A stretch of DNA of 64,000 bases. It comes from Haliangium sp050303215. Lineage in GTDB: Bacteria; Myxococcota_A; Polyangia; Haliangiales; Haliangiaceae. A program made the position numbers and the translations under genes. Below, piece after piece: positions 1-13,355 of the stretch (position 1 is its first letter; each line of letters starts with the position of its first letter). Below the pieces are notes generated by a model that was not told where the DNA came from, ran no database searches, and saw only the letters and a program-made list of their open reading frames with translations. The DNA lies in assembly GCF_050303215.1 (NCBI RefSeq), contig NZ_JBNLBH010000080.1, positions 15,300-79,299 on the forward strand, given 5' to 3'.

Positions 1-1
1 C

Positions 2-1561
2 GAGTCGCTGGAGTACTTGCTCAACGAGGTCGTGTTCAGCGAGCTGCACCGCCTCGAAGAGCCCAAGAATCGGCGCGAGGAGCGTGCGCTGGCGCGCTGG
101 CGCGATCTCTCCAATCGGCTCCTGGGCATGAGCGAAGCCGAGAAGCGAGCCGCGTTCGAGTCCCTGGTCGACTACTATTGCAAGGACATCGTCGGGAACT
201 TCAACCCCCGGGTCTACCGTTTTGCCAAGGACGTGGTCCCGCCGGCGCTATCGCTCCTGCTGTCGTCCGTGCGCGGACCGCGCGACGGCATGGCCGCGAT
301 CATGAATGCGGGCAACCAGGTGCAGATCCAAGGGCCGATCCACTCCCTCCGCACCCTCGCCGAGCGCGGTACCCTGGTGCTCACGCCGACGCACTCGTCC
401 AACTTGGACTCCATCGTGCTTGCGCTGGCGCTGGTGCGCGCCGGGCTGCCGCCGATGACCTACGGCGCCGGCAAGAACCTATTCACGAATCCGTTCATCA
501 GCTACTTCATGCACAACCTCGGCGCCTACCGCGTCGATAGGCGGCTTCGCTTCCGTCTCTACAAGGACATCCTGAAGGAGTATTCGACGGTTCTCCTCGA
601 ACGCGGGTATCACTCGCTGTTCTTCCCCGGAGGGACCCGCTGCCGCTCCAACCGCATCGAAGACCGACTCAAGCTCGGACTGCTCGGCACCTCGATGGCC
701 GCGTTTCGGAGCCGGGTCGCGTCTGGTGATCGAGACTACCGCATCTTTATCGTCCCTGTCACCATCAACTATCGCTTGGTGCTCGAGGCCGAGACCTTGA
801 TCGACGACTACCTGGCCGAGACCGGCAAGTCGCGATACATCATCCAGGACGACGAGTTTTCGCGCCTCGGTCGCCTGCTCGAGTTCGGGCGTAAGATCTT
901 GGCCCACGAAGGGGCCGTGATCGTCCGCTTCGGCGAGCCCCTCGATCCGGTCGGGAATCGGGTTGTGGTCGACGCCGGCGCGGGCAGTGAGTCGTCAGTG
1001 GTGGGCCAGCCGTCAGTGGTGGGTCAGTCGTCAGTGGTGGGTCAGTCGATCGATGCGCGCGGGCGCGAGATCGATCCCGCCTCGTACCTGCTCGGCCCCG
1101 ACGGCGAGGTGGTAGATGATCCCCAGCGAGACACGGTCTACACTCGTATCGTCGGTCAGCGTTTGGTCGAGGCCTACCGCCGCAACACCGTGCTGCAGAC
1201 CACACCCGTGGTCGCGCGGGCGCTGTTCGACGAGGTCGCAGCCCGGGCTGGGACCCGCGACATCTATCGCCTGCTGCGGGCCTCGCACGAGATCCGGACG
1301 GTGCCGACCGAGCGTCTGGCGGCGGCGGTGGATCGGCTGCGGACCCGGATCCGGATCGCACCCGAATGGGGCGTGGCCAGTCCGCGGGTGGCCGAGGCCG
1401 GGGTCGCTGACATCATCGCCGAGGCCATGCGCTCACTGGTCACCTACCACACCCACCCGGTGGCCGTGGTTCACGACGCCCACGTGCACGTCAATGATAT
1501 GAAGCTGATCTTCTATTATCAGAACCGGACCGCGCACATCCCGGTGGAGGCGGCGGCGTGA
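2..1561 (+). CDS. 1-acyl-glycerol-3-phosphate / glycerol-3-phosphate acyltransferase family protein (5' end outside window)
   Basis: Membrane-associated glycerolipid acyltransferase that would move a fatty acyl group onto glycerol-3-phosphate or lysophosphatidate. The family's HX4D catalytic motif is seen as HSSNLD (about base 391), followed by the substrate-binding block FFPGGTRCR (about base 624). The frame is open back to base 2, so the first possible start (TTG at 17) is probably not real and the gene begins upstream. The C-terminal part (after about base 1100) is an extension of the kind seen in PlsB-like enzymes. A Ser-Val-Val-Gly-Gln repeat sits just after the catalytic domain. The stop overlaps the start of gpsA (GTGA), which makes glycerol-3-phosphate, so the two probably form one phospholipid-synthesis operon. 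Exact acyl acceptor is not decidable from sequence. Confidence 0.85.
   Translation, partial: ESLEYLLNEVVFSELHRLEEPKNRREERALARWRDLSNRLLGMSEAEKRAAFESLVDYYCKDIVGNFNPRVYRFAKDVVPPALSLLLSSVRGPRDGMAAIMNAGNQVQIQGPIHSLRTLAERGTLVLTPTHSSNLDSIVLALALVRAGLPPMTYGAGKNLFTNPFISYFMHNLGAYRVDRRLRFRLYKDILKEYSTVLLERGYHSLFFPGGTRCRSNRIEDRLKLGLLGTSMAAFRSRVASGDRDYRIFIVPVTINYRLVLEAETLIDDYLAETGKSRYIIQDDEFSRLGRLLEFGRKILAHEGAVIVRFGEPLDPVGNRVVVDAGAGSESSVVGQPSVVGQSSVVGQSIDARGREIDPASYLLGPDGEVVDDPQRDTVYTRIVGQRLVEAYRRNTVLQTTPVVARALFDEVAARAGTRDIYRLLRASHEIRTVPTERLAAAVDRLRTRIRIAPEWGVASPRVAEAGVADIIAEAMRSLVTYHTHPVAVVHDAHVHVNDMKLIFYYQNRTAHIPVEAAA
993..1046. repeat. 3 x 18-bp in-frame tandem repeat inside the acyltransferase gene
   Basis: Three adjacent 18-bp units (993-1010, 1011-1028, 1029-1046); the last two are identical and the first differs at two positions. 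They encode a repeated six-residue S/P-S-V-V-G-Q unit in a linker between the acyltransferase core and the C-terminal extension. Copy number could vary by slippage without breaking the frame. Confidence 0.9.
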
Positions 1562-2550
1562 GCCGAGCCGATACGGTCGGGATCGTGGGCGCGGGTCGCT
1601 TTGGCACCGCGTTGGCGCACGTGGTCGCGGGCGCGGGTCGTGACGCGCTGCTGTGGTCGCGCGACCCCGAGGTGGTGGCCGAGATCAACCGCGCCCACAA
1701 AAACCCGCGCATCGCCGCGCATCCGCTGCACGAGCAGGTGCGGGCCACGGGTGACCCGGGCGAGCTGGCCGCGGCGGCGCGGATGTTGGTGCTGGCGGTG
1801 TCGTCGGCGGAGGTAGTCGAGCGCGCCGAGGTGCTGGGCGAGGTGGTCACCGGCGGGCACGTGCTGGTGCACGCGGTGACTGGGCTGGTCAGCCCGGGCG
1901 ATCGGCGGGTGAGCGAGGTGCTGCGCGAGCTCACGCCGGTGCTGCGCATCGGGGCCCTGGCCGGGCCCACGATGTGGGGCGACCTGATGTCCAAGCAGTT
2001 CACTTCGTTGGTGGTGGCGTCCGACTTCGACGAGGTCAGCCGCGAGGCCCGACGTCTGCTGGGGTCGCCGCCGGTGCTGCGCATGTACGGCGGCGCCGAC
2101 CTGATCGGGGTGGAGTTGGCGTCGGCGCTGTCGGGCGCGTACACCGTGGCCGTGGGGATGGCCGACGCGCTCGACATCGGCATCGGTGTGCGCTCGGTGC
2201 TGGTGACCCGGGCCCTGGCCGAGGCCTCGCGTCTGGGCGCGGCCGCCGGCGCGGAGGCCCGCACCTTCACCGGGCTCGCCGGCCTGGGCAATCTGCTGGT
2301 GCAGATCTCGCGCAAGCCCGAGGGCGCCTCGCCCGAGTATCAACTTGGGAGCACGTTGGGGCGGGGCGGCGCGGTACCGGACAAGGGGCTGTGCGAAGGT
2401 GCGCGCGCGGCCCTGGCCGGCGACCGGCTGGCCCGGCGATTGGGCGTGCGGGCGCCTGTGCTCGCAGCCTTGGCGGCCGTGCTCGGCGGTCGGATGAGCG
2501 TGCGTGCCGCGGCCCAGGCCATCGCCGAGGCGGTGGCCCCGGAGGAGTAG
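1558..2550 (+). CDS. gpsA: NAD(P)-dependent glycerol-3-phosphate dehydrogenase
   Basis: Cytoplasmic enzyme that reduces dihydroxyacetone phosphate to sn-glycerol-3-phosphate for phospholipid synthesis. The N-terminal Rossmann fold shows GAGRFG (GXGXXG) within the first 16 residues. Later come GPTMWGDLM, in the position of the family GP(S/T) motif, and the helical C-terminal half with GLAGLGNLL, near the usual D-L-T/G substrate-binding region. At 330 residues it is of normal length. It starts at a GTG overlapping the acyltransferase stop (GTGA), which indicates translational coupling. The pair makes pathway sense: precursor synthesis plus first acylation. Confidence 0.93.
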   Translation: MSRADTVGIVGAGRFGTALAHVVAGAGRDALLWSRDPEVVAEINRAHKNPRIAAHPLHEQVRATGDPGELAAAARMLVLAVSSAEVVERAEVLGEVVTGGHVLVHAVTGLVSPGDRRVSEVLRELTPVLRIGALAGPTMWGDLMSKQFTSLVVASDFDEVSREARRLLGSPPVLRMYGGADLIGVELASALSGAYTVAVGMADALDIGIGVRSVLVTRALAEASRLGAAAGAEARTFTGLAGLGNLLVQISRKPEGASPEYQLGSTLGRGGAVPDKGLCEGARAALAGDRLARRLGVRAPVLAALAAVLGGRMSVRAAAQAIAEAVAPEE

Positions 2551-2590
2551 GGCCGGCCGCGAAAAGGCGACCTGGCCGAGGAAACATCGT

Positions 2591-4036
2591 ATGCTCCCGC
2601 ATATGGCGAGTGAGCGCGACCCCCGGCTCGAGGATGTGCGTGAGCTGGCAGCGCGCGGGCGTGTCCAACAAGCGCTGACCGGCTACCGGGAGCTGTGCGA
2701 GGCGGACCCGTACGATCCCGATCTGTGGCTGGAGCGCGCCGCGGTGGCCGAAGCCGCCGGCCGCATCGACGACGCCACCCGCTCATTGTTCCACGTGGTC
2801 GACCTGTACGCCCAGGCCGGCATGGGCGAGGCCATCGAGATCGCCGAGCGGCTCCTGGTCCTGGATCCGGCCCACCGCGGCGCGCTGCAGTTCCTGCGCG
2901 CACACGCGCCCGGACGTTGGGGCGGTGACGACGACGGCGACGGCGACGGCGTGCCCGAGCCGATTCCCGACGCCATGGACGACATCATTCCGCTGGTGGT
3001 GCCCGGCAACCCTTCGGGCGCGGTGGCGGTGCCCATCGCCGACTCGATCCCCATGCCGATGGCGGCCTCCGACTCGATGGCCCTGCCGCAGCCGCGGCCG
3101 GGGACGCTGTCGGGGCCGGTGGCGCAGCCGCAGGTGTCGGGAGACAGCGATCGCGTGACCCAGCGTGCGGTGCGTTCGCGCACCGATCGCCAGCGCGCGG
3201 TGGCGGGCCTGCTGGTCCGGCTCGAACGCTGCCCGCTGCTCGACGCCCTCGACGACAAGGGCCTCTTGCTCCTGTCCGAGACCGGTCACCTGCGCCACGT
3301 CGACCGCGGCGGGGTGGTCTTCCGCCAGGGCGACAAGGGTGACAGTCTGTTCCTGGTGCTCGAGGGCAGCATCGACATCGAGCGCTATCACCCCGTGCTC
3401 GACACCGTGGTCAGGCTGTCGAGTTTGCCGCCCGGGGCCTTTTTCGGCGAGCACGCCCTGGTCGCGGGTGTGCCTCGCTCGGCCACCGTGCGGGCGCGTC
3501 GGCCCACGACGCTGCTCGAGATTGGGCGCGACACCGTGCGCACCCTGAGCCGGCGCTACGAGGCGCTGCTGCTCACCTTGATGCGCTTCTTCCGCGCCCG
3601 CCTGGTCGGTGCGCTGATGGCGACCTCGCCGCTGTTCCACCCGTTCTCGGCCGAGGAGCGGCGGGCCCTGGTCGGTCGGTTTCGGGTTCGTGAGTTGCCG
3701 GCGCAGGAGATCGTGATGCGGCAAGGACGCCTGGGCGACGGGCTGTACGTGGTCCTCATCGGCACCTTGATCGTGTTCGTCACCGACGCCGGTGGGCGCG
3801 CCCGCAAGCTCGGCGTGCTCGGCCCCGGCGACGTGTTCGGCGAGATGTCACTGATTCACGACGAGCCGGTCATGGCCAGCGTTGGCACTCACACGCGGGC
3901 ATGGATCCTGCGCCTGCCGAGACAGGACTTCGAGGCCATGGTGGCCGCCCACCCCGAGGTGCTCGAGCGGCTCGCCGACATCGCCTCGGTGCGCGACGCC
4001 CAGAACCAGGGCATCCTCAACAGCCGGCGGCCGTGA
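2591..4036 (+). CDS. Protein with two cyclic-nucleotide-binding (CNB) domains and a TPR-like N-terminus
   Basis: Probable cytoplasmic regulatory or adaptor protein of 481 residues. Residues 1-100 are a helical, TPR-like stretch; about 115-195 is a Pro/Gly/acidic linker; about 216-335 and 345-470 are two CNB (Crp-type) beta-barrels. Each CNB carries the phosphate-binding-cassette pattern: GAFFGEHAL followed by PRSATVRA in the first, and GDVFGEMSLI followed by EPVMASVG in the second. The second lacks the usual Arg contacting the cyclic phosphate, so it may not bind nucleotide. No DNA-binding helix-turn-helix is seen, so it is not a classical CRP regulator. ATG 2591 is preferred because GAGGA lies 8 bp upstream; ATG 2603 is an alternative. 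It follows gpsA by 40 bp. Confidence 0.82.
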   Translation: MLPHMASERDPRLEDVRELAARGRVQQALTGYRELCEADPYDPDLWLERAAVAEAAGRIDDATRSLFHVVDLYAQAGMGEAIEIAERLLVLDPAHRGALQFLRAHAPGRWGGDDDGDGDGVPEPIPDAMDDIIPLVVPGNPSGAVAVPIADSIPMPMAASDSMALPQPRPGTLSGPVAQPQVSGDSDRVTQRAVRSRTDRQRAVAGLLVRLERCPLLDALDDKGLLLLSETGHLRHVDRGGVVFRQGDKGDSLFLVLEGSIDIERYHPVLDTVVRLSSLPPGAFFGEHALVAGVPRSATVRARRPTTLLEIGRDTVRTLSRRYEALLLTLMRFFRARLVGALMATSPLFHPFSAEERRALVGRFRVRELPAQEIVMRQGRLGDGLYVVLIGTLIVFVTDAGGRARKLGVLGPGDVFGEMSLIHDEPVMASVGTHTRAWILRLPRQDFEAMVAAHPEVLERLADIASVRDAQNQGILNSRRP

Positions 4037-4072
4037 GTCGGGCCGGGCGGGCCGTGCGTCGGTCGCGCGCCC

Positions 4073-4585
4073 TCAGCGGAAGTTGACGAACAGGCACACG
4101 TGGTCGCGCGCGCACGAGCGGGCGCTCTTGTACAGGACCTTCCACAGGTGCCTGAGCTCGCTGGCGCGGATGTTGTTCGCCGACTCCGACGAGCCGCTGC
4201 CCATGAAGCGGTTGTCGTCCTCGTCGTCGTCGAACTCCTCGTACTCCTCGTCGTCGTCTTCCTCCTCCTCTTCTTCGAGCAGGTCGTCGCGCAGTTCGTC
4301 GAGGGCCATCATGAGGGCGTGTGAGGAGCCGACGGAGTAGCCGCCGACTTCGATGACCTCTTCGAAGTCGCCGGGCACGTACAGGTCGCAGGCCGCGCCT
4401 TGGGCGTCGAGGCGGTCGATGAAGTCGGCGAAGATGGCCTCATCGATGTCGCCCTCGACGAGGCGACTGTCAGCCTCGTCGTCGAACTCGACCGCGAGCT
4501 CGGCGTCATCGAGCGCCTTGGTGATGGCGCCGACCTCTTCGTCTTCAAGGTGCGTTGACAGGGGACCGAGTTCGATGAAGGCCAT
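4073..4585 (-). CDS. Hypothetical acidic protein
   Basis: A 170-residue protein with no recognised family. The first 110 residues are mixed alpha/beta and rich in Asp/Glu. They are followed by a poly-acidic run of about 30 residues (Glu runs then Asp/Glu around a few Tyr and Phe) and a basic, Cys-containing tail ending in VNFR. ATG 4585 is chosen over a GTG two codons upstream because a GAGAGGA site is spaced 8 bp from it. It is divergent from glnD with about 90 bp between starts. The extreme acidity suggests an intrinsically disordered or nucleic-acid-mimicking tail, but that is inference. Confidence 0.65.
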   Translation of the reverse strand: MAFIELGPLSTHLEDEEVGAITKALDDAELAVEFDDEADSRLVEGDIDEAIFADFIDRLDAQGAACDLYVPGDFEEVIEVGGYSVGSSHALMMALDELRDDLLEEEEEEDDDEEYEEFDDDEDDNRFMGSGSSESANNIRASELRHLWKVLYKSARSCARDHVCLFVNFR

Positions 4586-4673
4586 GACCACGTTCCTCTC
4601 GGGGACTAGCCGATTAAATCAAAGCAGCGGGCCATGTCAAATGCGTTGGCGACGGAAGCGGTATGCTGATGCC

Positions 4674-7418
<2,745 letters not shown>

Positions 7419-7430
<12 letters not shown>

Positions 7431-7460
7431 TCGACGAGGTCTGATCGACGAGGTCTGGTC
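7419..7460. repeat. 3 x 14-bp tandem repeat spanning the glnD stop codon
   Basis: Three units of 14 bp (7419-7432, 7433-7446, 7447-7460), each containing GACGAGGTCTG. The first unit holds the last codons and TGA of glnD; the other two lie downstream. The third unit has one mismatch. This looks like slippage duplication of the gene end. Because the unit is not a multiple of three, downstream copies put stops in shifted frames. Confidence 0.88.
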
Positions 7461-7468
7461 ACGGTTGA

Positions 7469-7484
7469 CCACGCCCCGGCGTGG
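7469..7484. terminator. Possible bidirectional terminator hairpin between glnD and alaS
   Basis: A perfect inverted repeat (CCACGC, 4-nt loop, GCGTGG) lies between the convergent stops of glnD and alaS. No U-run follows on either strand, so it is a weak candidate. Confidence 0.35.
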
Positions 7485-7495
7485 GCTGGTGCCGC

Positions 7496-10165
<2,670 letters not shown>

Positions 10166-10247
10166 GGCCGGCGAGGCTAGCCCGGATCGACGGCCACGGC
10201 AATGCCGCGCCCCGGCCTGGTGGGGCCGGTACGAGGCGGGCGCGGGC

Positions 10248-13121
10248 TCACGCCGGGGGAGGCTGGCCGGCGCCGGCCAGCTCGGCGCGGACCTCCTCCA
10301 CCACTTCGGTCCAGGAGGCCTCGAAGCGCGCCCACAGCCCGGCGATGGAGTCGTGCTCGCCGTACGCGGCCGCGCGCTCGAGGGCCTCGGCCAGGATCGC
10401 GGTCTCGGTGGCCTCGAGGGTGAGCAGCGAGCCTTTGGCCCGGTGCGCGGTCTGGGTGAGGGTGCCCATGTCGCCGGCCGCCACTGCAGCGGCGATGGCG
10501 TCGCGCTGGATCTCGGCTTGACGGGCGAACTCCTCGAGGATGAAGCCGGCGATCTCGTGGTCGCCGCCCAGTCGGTCGAGTAACGCGTCGAGATCGAAGC
10601 GGCGCGGGGGCGACGCCGCGCGCGCCTGCGGGGCCGGGGGCGGTGACGGCGTCGCCAGGGGCGGGGTGGGCTCGTCCGCGCCCAGGTTGGCCAGGATCGC
10701 GGACAGGGCGTCGCGATGGACCGGCTTGGGCAGGTAGGCGTCCATGCCTGCCTCCAGGCAGCGGGCTTCGTCTTCGGCCAAGGCGTTGGCGGTCAGAGCC
10801 ACGATGCACGTGCGCGCGCCCCCGCGCCGCTCCTCCTCGGCTCGGATTCGCCGGCTGGTCTCGAGCCCGTCGAGCTCGGGCATCTGCACGTCCATGAGCA
10901 CCAGGTCGAAGGGCTGGGTGAGCCAGGCCTCGAAGGCGGCGGCGCCGGTGGTCACGTGGGTCACTCGGTGTCCCCCGCGTACGAGCAGGCGCTTGGCCAG
11001 GAGCGCGTTGGTCGGGTCGTCCTCGGCCAGCAGCACCCGCGCGCCCGCGAGTGATGGGGTGGTTTGGGTGGCTGTGGGCGCGGGCGCCTCCATCGGCGCC
11101 GACTGCATCGGCGGCAGTGAGGGGTGACGGGCCAGGAAGGCGTCACGCAGGGCCGTCGGGGTGACCGGCTTGGTCACGCAGTAGGCGATGGCGAGGCGCT
11201 CGCGGGTCTGCAACGCGGGCCGTTTGGACGAATTCATGAGCAAGATGCGGGTGATGGTCGCGAACCGTCGATCCCCGCTCAGGGCTTCGATCAGGTCGAG
11301 CCCGGCCTCGTCTCCGTCGCCCAGGTCCTTGTCGATGAGCGCGTAGCGAAACCCGCGGCCGGCATAGAGCGCGTCGGAGGCCATGTCCAGGGCCTCGCTG
11401 GCCTCGCTGCAGGCGTGGACCTCGAACTGCCAGCGCTCGAGATGGCGGGTGAGGACCTCGCGCAGGCCGGGGTTGGGCACGGCCAGGAGCACGGACGCGC
11501 CGGCCAGCTCGCGCAGCTCGTGCCATCGTTCGGCGTCGGCGAGCGAGGCCGGGGAGTCGTCGGCCTGGGGCGGGCCGACCCAGCGCGGCAGCGGCACCGA
11601 GAATCGGAACACGCTGCCGCCGTCCGGGGCCGGCTCGTACCACAGCCGTCCCCCCATCCGCTCGACCAGCTCGCGACAGATGGCCAGCCCCAGCCCGGTG
11701 CCACCGAAGCGGCGCGCGGTCGAGCCGTCGCTCTGGGTAAAGGCCTCGAAGATGGCCTCGCGTCGCTCCGGGGGCACGCCCACGCCGGTGTCGTGCACGC
11801 TGGTCTCGATGTGGCCGTCGTCGGTGCGGCGGACGACCACCAGCACCTGGCCCTGGGGCGTAAACTTGATCGCGTTGCCCAGCAGGTTGAGCACGATTTG
11901 ACGGTAACGCACGGGGTCGCCGCAGACCTCGGGCGGCACCTCGGTGTCCACGTCGACGACCAGCTCCAGGCCCTTCTCGTGGGCCCGAATCGCGATCGAG
12001 CGGGCCAGGTCGTAGATCACCTCGGCGGGCGAGAACGCGACTTCTTCGAGCTCGAGCTTGCCGGCCTCGATCTTGGAAATGTCGAGCACGTCTTCGATTA
12101 GGTCGCGCAGGGCGCTGGCCGAGGAGTACAGGGCCCCGAGCAGCTCGCGCTGCTCAACCGACAGCTCGGTGTCGAGGAGGAGTTCGGCCATGCCCAGGAC
12201 GCCGCTGAGCGGGGTCCTGATCTCGTGGCTGGTGTTGGCCAAGAACTGCGACTTCACCCGCGACGCGGCCAGCGCGGTCTCGCGCGCGTGCACCAGCGCC
12301 TGCTCGATTTGCATGCGGTCGCTGATGTCGGTCAGGCAGCCGACCACCTGGCTGGGGGCGCCGGACTGGGGGCGGGCGAGGAGCGACTGGTCTTGCAGCC
12401 ACAGGTAGCTGCCGTCGGCCTTGCGCAGCCGGTAGACCACGGTGGCGCGGCCTTGGGTCCACAGGGTGGCGTCGATGGTCGCGAGCGCGACCTCTCGATC
12501 CTCGGGATGCACGAGGCTGCGCCACCAGCCGACATCGTACTCGATCTGCTCGGGCGTGTAGCCGAGCACATCGCGCACGCTCGGGCTGATGTACACGACC
12601 CGGGTCGGGTCGCGGCCGTCGAGGGCGTAGAGGATGGCCGGGTTGAGCTCCAGCAGGAAGCTCAGCCGACTGTCGAGTTCGGCCCGCGCGGCCTGGGTCT
12701 CGACCTCTTCGGTGACATCGAAGACCAGGCCGCTGACCGAACGGATGTCTCCGGCTGGGTCGCGCCGGACCATACCGACGGCGCGCACGGTGCAGGGGGC
12801 GCCGTCGGGGCGCGTGATGCGGTAGCGCCAGTCGAAGCTGGTCTGGTCCGAGGTGCGTATGGCCGAGATCAAGGCTCCGACGCGAGCCTGATCATCAGGG
12901 TGGATGGCGGCCAGCCAGCGAGACAGATCCTGGTCCGAGTCGGCCGCGGACAGCCCCAAGATGTCTCGGGTGCGCTGATCGTACTGGGCGTGATCGCGGG
13001 TGACGAAGAAGGTCCCGGCCCCGGCCGCGGCCACGGCGCCCCGGAGCAGGCGGAGCTCGTCTTGCAGGGGGTGGTGGTCGCCCGGAGGGCGTCCAGCGGG
13101 GGCGTCCAAATCTTCGTTCAC
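10248..13121 (-). CDS. Hybrid sensor histidine kinase (PAS-PAS-HisKA-HATPase-REC-REC-Hpt)
   Basis: Cytoplasmic phosphorelay protein of 957 residues with no transmembrane segment. Order: PAS at about 22-135, PAS at about 150-270 (each ending in a D-V/I-T/S-D/E PAC-like turn), then HisKA with SHEIRTPLSG (His299). The ATPase carries N, G1 and G2 boxes (LGNAIKFTP, DTGVGVP, GGTGLGLAI). A first receiver-like domain near 545-665 has lost the phospho-acceptor context and is probably degenerate. A full receiver follows with LMDVQMPELDG (Asp744), then a C-terminal Hpt domain with TAHRAKGS (His893). This is a complete multi-step relay in one chain that lacks only a separate output regulator. GTG start. 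It diverges from the Ser/Thr kinase gene across 234 bp of shared upstream DNA. Ligand unknown. Confidence 0.93.
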   Translation of the reverse strand: MNEDLDAPAGRPPGDHHPLQDELRLLRGAVAAAGAGTFFVTRDHAQYDQRTRDILGLSAADSDQDLSRWLAAIHPDDQARVGALISAIRTSDQTSFDWRYRITRPDGAPCTVRAVGMVRRDPAGDIRSVSGLVFDVTEEVETQAARAELDSRLSFLLELNPAILYALDGRDPTRVVYISPSVRDVLGYTPEQIEYDVGWWRSLVHPEDREVALATIDATLWTQGRATVVYRLRKADGSYLWLQDQSLLARPQSGAPSQVVGCLTDISDRMQIEQALVHARETALAASRVKSQFLANTSHEIRTPLSGVLGMAELLLDTELSVEQRELLGALYSSASALRDLIEDVLDISKIEAGKLELEEVAFSPAEVIYDLARSIAIRAHEKGLELVVDVDTEVPPEVCGDPVRYRQIVLNLLGNAIKFTPQGQVLVVVRRTDDGHIETSVHDTGVGVPPERREAIFEAFTQSDGSTARRFGGTGLGLAICRELVERMGGRLWYEPAPDGGSVFRFSVPLPRWVGPPQADDSPASLADAERWHELRELAGASVLLAVPNPGLREVLTRHLERWQFEVHACSEASEALDMASDALYAGRGFRYALIDKDLGDGDEAGLDLIEALSGDRRFATITRILLMNSSKRPALQTRERLAIAYCVTKPVTPTALRDAFLARHPSLPPMQSAPMEAPAPTATQTTPSLAGARVLLAEDDPTNALLAKRLLVRGGHRVTHVTTGAAAFEAWLTQPFDLVLMDVQMPELDGLETSRRIRAEEERRGGARTCIVALTANALAEDEARCLEAGMDAYLPKPVHRDALSAILANLGADEPTPPLATPSPPPAPQARAASPPRRFDLDALLDRLGGDHEIAGFILEEFARQAEIQRDAIAAAVAAGDMGTLTQTAHRAKGSLLTLEATETAILAEALERAAAYGEHDSIAGLWARFEASWTEVVEEVRAELAGAGQPPPA

Positions 13122-13355
13122 GTGTCTGCCTCAGGGCGCGCCATGACCAGGATACCAGGCCACGGCTCACACGATATCACGAAGCCAGGGCGGCTCGGAG
13201 CGTGGTGCACGCTCGAGCCGCCGCGCTGCGGGCCCCGCGGTGTGGACGGCCAGGCTCGGGGACGAGGCCCTGCGCGCTGGCGTCAGACCCCGTCCAGGCG
13301 GCCGCGGGCGCCGTTGCTGGCTGTTTGCCGCCCCTCCGAGTGATACATTCGAGGG

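Noticed and set aside
4353..4673. Longer glnD starting at 4353
   Set aside because: The added residues are Ser-rich low complexity, overlap the divergent acidic gene and precede the conserved start at 4674.
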